Assembly: GCA_036733285.1 (NCBI GenBank)
Contig: DAINAU010000168.1
Location: 1 to 9,001, forward strand
Length of the DNA stretch: 9,001 nucleotides
Source of the DNA: JAGOBX01 sp036733285
Lineage (GTDB): Bacteria; JAGOBX01
Direction: 5' to 3'
In this document: one piece after another, positions 1 through 5,670 of the stretch
Layout of the letters: every line of letters starts with the position of its first letter
Numbering within the stretch: the stretch's first letter is position 1
Translations under genes and position numbers: made by a program
The notes under the pieces: model-generated
Told to the model about the DNA's origin: nothing
The model's database searches: none
The model's input: only the letters and a program-made list of their open reading frames with translations

Positions 1-67
1 AAAGGATTAAGAGCAAATTATAAGGTTATCCTTTTCCGATGAAATTCGGCTTAGGATTGTGAAATCT

Positions 68-487
68 TCATTCTCCGATTATTTTTATTAACACTCTTTT
101 TCGTCTCCTGCCGTCGAATTCCGCGTAAAATATTTGTTCCCATGGTCCGAAATCAAGTTTTCCGTTTGTAACCGCGACAACGACTTCTCTTCCCATAACT
201 GTTCTTTTTATATGGGCGTCGCCGTTGTCTTCTCCGGTCATATTATGTTTATAATTTGTAAGAGGTTCGTGAGGCGCGAGTTTTTCAAGAAACTTGTCAA
301 AATCGTTTAATAACCCGTTTTCATCGTCGTTAATATAAACGCTTGCCGTAATATGCATAGCGTTGACAAGACATAACCCTTCTTTTATTCCGGACTTTTT
401 CAAAGCGCTTTCGATTTTATCGGTTATGTTTATATAAGCCCGCCTCTGAGGTATCTCAAAATACAATTCTTCTCTATGGGATTTCAT
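68..487 (-). CDS. yjbQ: YjbQ-family protein (UPF0047; secondary thiamine-phosphate synthase type)
   Basis: The 139-residue product has the full length of the YjbQ/UPF0047 family. It shows the family signatures in order: an HITA segment at residues 45-48 (usually HTTA or HTSA), a D/N-rich stretch near 54-62, EDNGDAH at 86-92, a W-x-Q segment at 116-118 and EFDGRRRKR near the C-terminus (123-131). Family members form small trimers with a metal/phosphate-binding pocket; E. coli YjbQ has weak thiamine-phosphate synthase activity, but the physiological role is unsettled. No signal peptide or membrane segment is visible, so it should be cytosolic. The start codon follows the fabG stop after a single base, so translation is probably coupled to fabG as the last gene of the operon. 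Family assignment is sure; the role here is open. The last 67 bases of the window downstream show only two 4-bp dyads and no convincing terminator. Confidence 0.93.
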   Translation of the reverse strand: MKSHREELYFEIPQRRAYINITDKIESALKKSGIKEGLCLVNAMHITASVYINDDENGLLNDFDKFLEKLAPHEPLTNYKHNMTGEDNGDAHIKRTVMGREVVVAVTNGKLDFGPWEQIFYAEFDGRRRKRVLIKIIGE

Positions 488-488
488 T

Positions 489-1235
489 TCACATTACCAT
501 TCCGCCGTCTACGAGCAGAACCTGACCCGTTATGTAACTCGCTTCGTCCGACGCTAAAAACGCCGTCGCATTTGCAATATCTTCGGGTTCGCCGAGTTTT
601 TTTAAAGGAATCATACTCTCAAGACGCTGTCTTTCAATTTCAGGAAGCTTGTCTGTCATAGCTGTTTTGATAAATCCGGGAGCAATCGCGTTACAGGTAA
701 TATTTCTCGACGCCAATTCTTTTGCAGCGGATTTTGTCATCCCGATTACTCCGGCTTTAGAAGCGGAATAATTAAGCTGCCCGGCGTTTCCCATAACTCC
801 TACAACCGAAGAAATATTTATTATCCTTCCCCAGCGATTTTTCATAAGAATTCTCGAAACGCATTTAATGCAATTAAAAACGCCTTTAAGATTTATATTA
901 ATAACTTTATCCCAATCTTCTTCAGTCATTTTTATAATCAGATTATCGCGAGTTATTCCAGCGTTATTTACAAGAATATCAATCTTTCCGAAATCTTCGA
1001 ATATTTTTTTGATTAACGATTCGGTCTCCGTAAAATTGGAAATATCAGCTTTATATGCTCTGGAGGTTATTCCTAAAGAGCTTAACTCGTCCGCTGTTTT
1101 TTGAGCGTCTTCGAGCAAAACGTCCACAACCGCAATATTAATTTTTCTTGACGCGAGTTTCAAAGCGATAGCTTTGCCGATACCTCTCGCCGAACCTGTT
1201 ATTATCGCGGTTCTGCCTTCTTGATTATTACACAT
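489..1235 (-). CDS. fabG: 3-oxoacyl-[acyl-carrier-protein] reductase FabG
   Basis: This is a classical short-chain dehydrogenase/reductase, the NADPH-dependent enzyme for the first reduction of type II fatty-acid elongation (3-oxoacyl-ACP to 3-hydroxyacyl-ACP) in the cytosol. From the chosen start it is 248 residues, the normal FabG length. Visible motifs are the Rossmann glycine motif TGSARGIG (13-20), NNAG (90-93), catalytic Asn in NINLKG (115), catalytic Ser in ISSVVG (143), the Tyr156-x3-Lys160 pair and PGFIKTAMT after it. A GTG three codons upstream (1244) also opens the frame, but the AGGAG Shine-Dalgarno touches that codon while sitting 8 bases before the ATG at 1235, so the ATG is preferred. 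The gene follows plsX directly with its ribosome site inside the end of plsX, and precedes yjbQ by one base. Other SDR activities are possible in principle, but the plsX context supports FabG. Confidence 0.95.
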   Translation of the reverse strand: MCNNQEGRTAIITGSARGIGKAIALKLASRKINIAVVDVLLEDAQKTADELSSLGITSRAYKADISNFTETESLIKKIFEDFGKIDILVNNAGITRDNLIIKMTEEDWDKVININLKGVFNCIKCVSRILMKNRWGRIINISSVVGVMGNAGQLNYSASKAGVIGMTKSAAKELASRNITCNAIAPGFIKTAMTDKLPEIERQRLESMIPLKKLGEPEDIANATAFLASDEASYITGQVLLVDGGMVM

Positions 1236-1240
1236 AACAA

Positions 1241-2263
1241 TCACTCCTCTTCTTTTTTTAAAGATGGAATTTTATTTATTCGTTCGCAAATTTTTTCGTT
1301 GATTTTTTTATTGCCTATATTTTCAGCCACAAGAACGGCGTTTTTAATCGCATTGCTTGAAGATCTGCCGTGACAAATTATACAATAACCGTTAACGCCA
1401 AGCAACGGCGCTCCGCCGTATTCTGAATAGTCTATTGTTTTTTTGAATTCTTTGAAAAAAGGTTTCAAAAAAAACGCTCCAGCTTTATACAAAAATTTTT
1501 GATTTATTCCTTCGCGGATTAATCCGAATAAAGTTTCGGCTAATCCTTCGGATACTTTCAATATCGTATTTCCCACAAAACCGTCGCATACCACCACGTC
1601 GGTTTTGCATTTGAATATGTCTCTTCCTTCGACATTGCCGTAAAAATTGTCAAGATGACGTTTTAATAATTCAAAAGACGCTTTCGCAAGATCGTTTCCT
1701 TTAGTGTCTTCTTCTCCTATGTTTAAAAGGCCGAGAGACACTTCCGATTTATTCAGTATCACCTTCGCGTATTCGGCGCCCATAATTCCATAATGCAGCA
1801 AATGTATCGGAGAACAATCCACGTTAGCTCCGACATCCATTAAAATCGTAGCGCTTTTTTTAGAATTCGGCAGCGCCGTGGCAATACCCGGTCTTTCGAT
1901 TCCTTCTATTAGACCAAGTTTTATTGTAGCCGCAGCCATTACCGCTCCGGTATTTCCCGTAGATATGAAACAATCGGTATCGCCGGTTTTCACGGAATTA
2001 ATTCCTATGGTTATCGACGACTTTTTTTTGTGCCGCAGCGCCGCAAGCGGAGTGTCGGTCATAGTGATTTCTTCGTCTGCATTAAGTATTTCAATGCGGG
2101 TCAAATCTATTGCAGACTTGAAGTTATCAAGCATTTCTTTCAACATCCGCTCTTTTCCGACAAGCGCGATTTTTGAATTGTATTCTGAAACCGCGGCAAC
2201 GACTCCCTTTACAATTTCTAAAGAGCCCCTGTCTCCGCCCATTGCATCAACGGCTATTTTCAT
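1241..2263 (-). CDS. plsX: Phosphate acyltransferase PlsX (acyl-ACP:phosphate acyltransferase)
   Basis: PlsX converts acyl-ACP and phosphate to acyl-phosphate, the acyl donor used by PlsY to make lysophosphatidic acid; it is a peripheral membrane protein at the start of phospholipid synthesis. The 340-residue length is normal. Seen motifs include the N-terminal KIAVDAMGGD, STGNTGA near 102-108, LMDVGAN, NIGEEDTKG, the DVVVCDGFVGN segment and the C-terminal EYGGAPLLGVNG followed by CHGRSSSNAI. One oddity is that the usual His/Tyr-Ala-Pro after MGGD is replaced by Arg-Gly-Ser. The start ATG at 2263 gives the canonical N-terminus and has a G-rich partial ribosome site (GGGGA) about 8-9 bases upstream. 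It lies 66 bp after rpmF, and its stop overlaps the region of the fabG start. The yceD-rpmF-plsX order is a widespread conserved arrangement. Confidence 0.97.
   Translation of the reverse strand: MKIAVDAMGGDRGSLEIVKGVVAAVSEYNSKIALVGKERMLKEMLDNFKSAIDLTRIEILNADEEITMTDTPLAALRHKKKSSITIGINSVKTGDTDCFISTGNTGAVMAAATIKLGLIEGIERPGIATALPNSKKSATILMDVGANVDCSPIHLLHYGIMGAEYAKVILNKSEVSLGLLNIGEEDTKGNDLAKASFELLKRHLDNFYGNVEGRDIFKCKTDVVVCDGFVGNTILKVSEGLAETLFGLIREGINQKFLYKAGAFFLKPFFKEFKKTIDYSEYGGAPLLGVNGYCIICHGRSSSNAIKNAVLVAENIGNKKINEKICERINKIPSLKKEEE
1244..1249 (-). promoter_or_regulatory. Shine-Dalgarno site deciding the fabG start
   Basis: On the minus strand GAGGAG lies 8 bases upstream of the ATG at 1235 and encodes the terminal glutamates of PlsX. 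It is adjacent to the alternative GTG at 1244, which would leave no spacing, so it supports initiation at 1235 and coupling of fabG translation to plsX. Confidence 0.75.
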
Positions 2264-2283
2264 AATAAAATTCCCCGATTCCG

Positions 2284-2300
2284 GATTAAAAAATTTAATC
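2284..2300 (-). other. Small hairpin in the rpmF-plsX gap
   Basis: A perfect 7-bp inverted repeat, GATTAAA and TTTAATC with a 3-base spacer, lies in the 66-bp gap between rpmF and plsX, with short CCG/CGG arms further out (2281-2283 and 2305-2307). It has no U-tract on the plsX side, so it is not a standard terminator. It could be a processing or stability element in the mRNA, or chance in A/T-rich DNA. Confidence 0.3.
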
Positions 2301-2329
2301 GTTCCGGCAATAAAATCCTTATTATATCA

Positions 2330-2527
2330 TCAGGATTTTGCTTTTGTTTTTATAGTTATAACCTGTTTGTCATTATAATAACCGCAGCTTGAACATACCA
2401 TGTGCGGTTGTTTCATTTCATGACAATGGTTGCATTCAACAAGCGTAGGTTTAATTATATTCCGTTTCCAAGTAGCTTTTCTTCTTCTGACTCTCCGTTT
2501 AGACGATTTCCGTTTTGGTACAGCCAT
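2330..2527 (-). CDS. rpmF: 50S ribosomal protein L32
   Basis: The 65-residue protein begins MAVPKRKSSKRRVRRRK, the canonical basic L32 N-terminus, and carries a zinc ribbon formed by Cys32-x2-Cys35 and Cys45-x2-Cys48. L32 is a component of the large ribosomal subunit. All four cysteines are present, so this is the zinc-binding (C+) form rather than a cysteine-free paralogue. A perfect AGGAGG ribosome site stands 7 bases before the ATG. It lies 18 bases downstream of the yceD stop and shares that gene's promoter. The C-terminal tail (after about residue 60) is lysine-rich. Confidence 0.98.
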   Translation of the reverse strand: MAVPKRKSSKRRVRRRKATWKRNIIKPTLVECNHCHEMKQPHMVCSSCGYYNDKQVITIKTKAKS

Positions 2528-2534
2528 TTTATTG

Positions 2535-2540
2535 CCTCCT
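2535..2540 (-). promoter_or_regulatory. Consensus Shine-Dalgarno of rpmF
   Basis: AGGAGG on the minus strand, 7 bases before the rpmF ATG, is the strongest ribosome-binding site in the window, consistent with high expression of a ribosomal protein. It also shows that this organism uses the standard anti-Shine-Dalgarno sequence. Confidence 0.85.
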
Positions 2541-2545
2541 AAAAA

Positions 2546-3055
2546 TTAATTATTAAATATTTTTAAAGCGTCGTCAAACGCGGAATTTGTTTGTTCAATC
2601 CCGCATCCGCATTTTTTTTTATTTAAATTTGTTCCGCAAACAGGACATAATCCCCTGCAATTTTTTTTGCACAAATTTGATACCGGCAGATTTATCAATA
2701 TACTTTCTCTTATCCTGTCTTTTAAATCAATTTTTTTTGTGTTTTCAACGAGTATAGTATCGGCGTCGTCCTTCAAATCATCGGGAATCTCATACATAAT
2801 CACAAAAACAAAATCGCCGTTAGATTGATAATTAAATTTTTCTCCGCATTTGTCGCAGTCCAACTCCATTTCTCCAGAATAAAAACCGTTGACTATATAA
2901 TCGTTTCCGGCAATAACCGCGGTAAACGCGATTCTTATTGGAGAAATAAATTTTATCCCTGCTTCCGCAAAAGGATTTTCCTTTAGTCCGTATGTTTCAT
3001 CAAATTCAATTTTATTGACTTTCCCTGATTCAAACAATGATATATCTATTATCAT
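2546..3055 (-). CDS. yceD: YceD/DUF177 family protein (23S rRNA accumulation protein)
   Basis: The 169-residue protein matches the DUF177/YceD family encoded directly upstream of rpmF in most bacteria. It has a Cys67-x2-Cys70 pair in the middle and the C-terminal signature with cysteines 129, 133, 137, 140, 149 and 151 around the core CRGLCPVCGTNLN, then an acidic/hydrophobic tail (FDDALKIF). Family members have been linked to 23S rRNA accumulation or processing in bacteria and plastids; the molecular activity is unknown, and the cysteines look like metal ligands (inference). It is cytosolic with no membrane segment. GAGGA lies 10 bases upstream of the ATG at 3055. It is first in the yceD-rpmF-plsX-fabG-yjbQ operon, about 84 bases downstream of the predicted transcription start. 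Confidence 0.93.
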   Translation of the reverse strand: MIIDISLFESGKVNKIEFDETYGLKENPFAEAGIKFISPIRIAFTAVIAGNDYIVNGFYSGEMELDCDKCGEKFNYQSNGDFVFVIMYEIPDDLKDDADTILVENTKKIDLKDRIRESILINLPVSNLCKKNCRGLCPVCGTNLNKKKCGCGIEQTNSAFDDALKIFNN

Positions 3056-3145
3056 TTTATAATTTTCCTCAATAATTCGATAACAATATTTTTTACGCGT
3101 TTATTTCATTATCGCCCCTCTCGGTTTACGCAACATAAACAATAT

Positions 3146-3174
3146 ATTATATATTCTGATTTTTTAAATGTCAA
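3146..3174 (-). promoter_or_regulatory. Perfect-consensus sigma-70-type promoter of the yceD-rpmF-plsX-fabG-yjbQ operon
   Basis: On the minus strand TTGACA (3169-3174) is followed after exactly 17 bases by TATAAT (3146-3151). Both hexamers and the spacing match the housekeeping consensus perfectly. Transcription should begin near 3139, leaving a leader of about 84 bases before yceD. No other gene lies between this site and yceD. Confidence 0.85.
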
Positions 3175-3244
3175 TACCGGATTTTTTAAACTTGTAATTT
3201 TAATTCTATGAAACAAAACTGAAATGATTGAATTTTATATAATC

Positions 3245-3391
3245 GTAGTTTTAAACTGCGCTTCGCGAGCTCGACTTTCAACCATATAGAATTACGCTCT
3301 TTACAACTTTTTGCAACTTACAACGTCGTTATGACGCTTACAGCGATACGAATAAAACTACAAGAATTACAAGCCCCCCCGTCGAGCTCGC
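3245..3391. repeat. GC-richer intergenic element with an 11-bp inverted repeat and a hexamer array
   Basis: This segment fills most of the 364-bp gap between the glycosyltransferase gene and the yceD promoter. An 11-bp perfect inverted repeat, GCGAGCTCGAC at 3265-3275 and GTCGAGCTCGC at 3381-3391, encloses it. A second 9-bp inverted repeat (GTAGTTTTA at 3245-3253, TAAAACTAC at 3353-3361) interleaves with the first. Between them are six TTACAA-like hexamers (3301, 3311, 3318, 3338, 3358, 3367). GC content by hand count is about 43 percent, richer than the surrounding intergenic DNA, and a run of seven C (3374-3380) stands beside the right arm. The plus-strand frame is open for about 53 codons up to a TAA just after the right arm, but has no start codon near its beginning, so I do not call a gene. 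It resembles a dispersed intergenic repeat or miniature element; one copy cannot prove that. Confidence 0.45.
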
Positions 3392-3401
3392 TTTAACTTA
3401 T

Positions 3402-3419
3402 AAAAAAATCCGGCAACCG
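3402..3419 (-). terminator. Weak candidate terminator after the glycosyltransferase gene
   Basis: Directly after the stop codon the minus strand reads a very short CGG-TTG-CCG hairpin followed by GA and a run of seven T. The T-run is good but the stem is only 3 bp, so this may be an inefficient or chance terminator. Confidence 0.3.
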
Positions 3420-4616
3420 TTATTTTTTTTTGTAAGTTAATCCCAGAATGCTGTAAAAAAACGAAGAAAAAAAAGTTCCTATCCCAATGACGATAAAATT
3501 CAAAGCTATAATTGCGGAAGGTATTTCATACGGCGGTTCTATTGGAAAATCGCCTTTTAAATATTTAACAAGCAAATATATCAGCATTGAAAATCCGGTC
3601 AAAAATAAAATTAAACCTAAAATCAATCCTTTTTCAAGCGTAAATAATTTCAACCATGAAACGATTTTTTTATCCGTAGAATCAAGACCGGATGTGAAAG
3701 AAAAAATCTTGGCGTAAAAACCGAGATTAAGTATCTGAAACCCGACAAGCAGTAAAACGCTTCCCGCCATCATCCAATGAAGCTCAAGTTTATATCCGAA
3801 TAAAACAAATATATAATTCGGGCTTAAATAAACTCCTCCTAATATTATCAAACCAAATAATCCTAAAAGAAATCCGGGTATTAAAAACAAATACGTCGGA
3901 CTGAACATAAGCATAAATCTTAAATGCCTCCAGCCGTCGCGGAATGATCTCAAATGAGGCTGGCCGCCTCCTCTGATATTTAAAGTAATGGGAATTTCTT
4001 TTATTTTAAATTTATTTTTTACGGCTTTTATTACAATTTCAGAAGCAAATTCCATACCTGTGGTTCGTAAATCCATTCTTGTTATGGCGTCTTTGGTAAA
4101 TGATCTCATACCGCAATGCGAATCGCCAACGCTCGTTTGAAATAATACTTTTAGAATTCCGGATAAAATTGGATTGCCGATATATTTATGATGCCATGGC
4201 ATAGCGCCTTTTATTATATTTCCTTTAAATCTGTTTCCCATTACCATATCAAAACCCTCGTTTTTTAAAGGAGTTATCCATGGTTCTAAATTTGTAAAAT
4301 CATACGTGTCGTCCGAATCGCCCATTATAATATATTTTCCTCGGGCGCTTGCAAATCCTTTCAGATACGCGTTGCCATAACCTTTTTCCTGCTGGTCAAC
4401 GACAATGGCTCCGTTTTCAGACGCGACTCTTTTTGAATTATCAGAGCTTCCGTTGTCAGATACTATGATTTCGGCCGACACATTCATTTTCATTAATGAA
4501 TCAAATGCTTTTTTTACGCAAACGCCAACTGATTTTTCTTCGTTTAAACAAGGCATTACGACGGAAATCTCGATTTTTTTTCCATCGTTCAAATCTTTAG
4601 AAATATTGCTTGTCAT
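3420..4616 (-). CDS. Membrane-anchored family-2 glycosyltransferase (DPM1/GtrB-like polyprenyl-phosphate sugar transferase type)
   Basis: The N-terminal half (about 15-235) is a GT-A family-2 catalytic domain: EISVVMPCLNEEKSV at 16-30, SDNGSSDNS at 53-61, QEKGYGNAYLKGF at 76-88 and the metal-binding DSDD motif at 100-103, followed by GNRFKG and the SHCGMRSF acceptor-side segment at 166-173. This resembles dolichyl-/undecaprenyl-phosphate sugar synthases. The C-terminal part has four hydrophobic segments at about 242-264, 281-301, 328-350 and 367-393, ending in Lys residues, so the protein is an inner-membrane enzyme with its catalytic domain probably facing the cytosol. It likely moves a nucleotide-sugar residue to a lipid carrier; sugar and acceptor cannot be told. 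It begins 19 bases after kdsD with AGGGA upstream of the ATG, so the two are probably cotranscribed, which suggests envelope glycan synthesis. Confidence 0.88.
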   Translation of the reverse strand: MTSNISKDLNDGKKIEISVVMPCLNEEKSVGVCVKKAFDSLMKMNVSAEIIVSDNGSSDNSKRVASENGAIVVDQQEKGYGNAYLKGFASARGKYIIMGDSDDTYDFTNLEPWITPLKNEGFDMVMGNRFKGNIIKGAMPWHHKYIGNPILSGILKVLFQTSVGDSHCGMRSFTKDAITRMDLRTTGMEFASEIVIKAVKNKFKIKEIPITLNIRGGGQPHLRSFRDGWRHLRFMLMFSPTYLFLIPGFLLGLFGLIILGGVYLSPNYIFVLFGYKLELHWMMAGSVLLLVGFQILNLGFYAKIFSFTSGLDSTDKKIVSWLKLFTLEKGLILGLILFLTGFSMLIYLLVKYLKGDFPIEPPYEIPSAIIALNFIVIGIGTFFSSFFYSILGLTYKKK

Positions 4617-4635
4617 AAAATTATTCCCTTATTCA

Positions 4636-5610
4636 TTATTTGATTCCGGCGGCTAAAATATCGTGCATATGAATTATCCCGACGGGTTCTTTATCATCGT
4701 TAATGATAAACAAAGATGTGATTTTTAATTTATTCATACTAAACAGCGCCTCGGCAGCAAGCGCGGACGCTTTTATTATTCTCGGGTTTTTAGTCATAAA
4801 TTTTTTAATCGGCTCGTTAAGATATTGTATCCCTTGAGAAATTAATCGGCGTAAATCCCCGTCCGTAAATATTCCGATTAATTTTCCGGCTCCGTCGATT
4901 ACTCCGGTCGTTCCTAATCTTTTGGAACTTATTATGTATAACGCGTCTTTGACAAGGGTATTGAATGTTACAAGCGGAATATCCTGTTCTTTATACATTA
5001 TATCGTTCACAGTCAGCAGCAGATTTCTGCCAATCGAACCTGCCGGATGATACAATGCAAAATCGTCCGAAGTGATTTTTTTTTCAGCGATTAATGCGAC
5101 CGCTATCGCGTCGCCCATAGCAAGAGTCGCGGCTGAACTTGAAGTCGGCGCCAATCCCATCGGACAAGCTTCTTTATCAACCTTGACGTCCAAAACAATA
5201 TCCGAGAATTTAGCGAGATTTGAATTCTTGTTTCCGGTTATCGTAATTATTTTAACTCCCAGCCGTTTTATCGCGGGCAGCAGCGATATGATTTCTTCGG
5301 TTTCGCCGCTGTATGAAATTGCGATAACAACGTCTCCGCTCATTATCATTCCAATATCTCCGTGTCCGCCTTCGCCGGAATGTATAAAAAACGACGGCGT
5401 TCCGGTGCTTGCTAAAGTCGAAGTGATTTTTTTCCCAATGATTCCGGATTTGCCTACGCCGGTTACTACGATTCTGCCTTTGCAGGATAAAATAAGATTA
5501 ACCGCTTCGGCGAAATTATCATCGATTTTATTTTTTAGCTTTCTTAAACAATCGGCTTCGATTTGAATCGTTTCCTTGCCGATAGTTATTATTCTGTCTT
5601 GATTATTCAT
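4636..5610 (-). CDS. kdsD: D-arabinose-5-phosphate isomerase (KdsD/KpsF family)
   Basis: This enzyme interconverts ribulose-5-phosphate and arabinose-5-phosphate, the precursor of Kdo for lipopolysaccharide or capsule. The 324-residue protein has an SIS sugar-isomerase domain (about 44-176) with GVGKSG at 51-56, GGHGDIGMI at 81-89 and SGETEE at 101-106, then EACPMGLAPTSSSAA and HPAGSIGR at 188-195. Residues matching the catalytic Lys59, Glu111, Glu152 and His193 of E. coli KdsD are present as Lys54, Glu106, Glu147 and His188, a constant offset of five. Two CBS domains follow (about 203-260 and 270-322). The domain order and length are normal. It has a weak ribosome site (AGAAAGAAG) before the ATG at 5610. 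A promoter-like sequence upstream separates it from the preceding nuclease-like gene; the glycosyltransferase follows closely. The gene implies a Gram-negative envelope. Confidence 0.95.
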   Translation of the reverse strand: MNNQDRIITIGKETIQIEADCLRKLKNKIDDNFAEAVNLILSCKGRIVVTGVGKSGIIGKKITSTLASTGTPSFFIHSGEGGHGDIGMIMSGDVVIAISYSGETEEIISLLPAIKRLGVKIITITGNKNSNLAKFSDIVLDVKVDKEACPMGLAPTSSSAATLAMGDAIAVALIAEKKITSDDFALYHPAGSIGRNLLLTVNDIMYKEQDIPLVTFNTLVKDALYIISSKRLGTTGVIDGAGKLIGIFTDGDLRRLISQGIQYLNEPIKKFMTKNPRIIKASALAAEALFSMNKLKITSLFIINDDKEPVGIIHMHDILAAGIK

Positions 5611-5642
5611 TTTTCTTCTTTCTATAAAAAAATCAGGTTATT

Positions 5643-5670
5643 ATGATAATAAATAAAAATTATAAGTCAA
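5643..5670 (-). promoter_or_regulatory. Probable promoter of kdsD and the glycosyltransferase gene
   Basis: On the minus strand TTGACT (5665-5670) and TATCAT (5643-5648) are separated by 16 bases; each hexamer matches the housekeeping consensus in five of six positions. The -35 overlaps the stop codon of the upstream gene, and transcription would start about 26 bases before the kdsD ATG. A perfect 15-base palindrome, 7-bp arms around one base at 5638-5652, covers the -10. A/T-rich DNA makes chance matches likely, so this is moderate. Confidence 0.45.

Noticed and set aside
1..67. Promoter or terminator downstream of yjbQ
   Set aside because: A TATAAT occurs on the minus strand (17-22) and two 4-bp dyads are visible, but there is no good -35 element and no T-run after a stem.
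1878..2378. Plus-strand open frame of 166 codons opposite plsX
   Set aside because: It is fully antisense to the well-conserved plsX and rpmF and its product has no recognisable features; a shadow frame.
3232..3393. Open frame of about 53 codons across the intergenic element (plus strand)
   Set aside because: It has no start codon at its beginning, the only ATG is late, no ribosome site is seen and no family is recognised; reported as part of the repeat element instead.
5072..5566. Plus-strand open frame of 164 codons opposite kdsD
   Set aside because: It mirrors the conserved SIS domain in another frame and shows no motif or ribosome site of its own.
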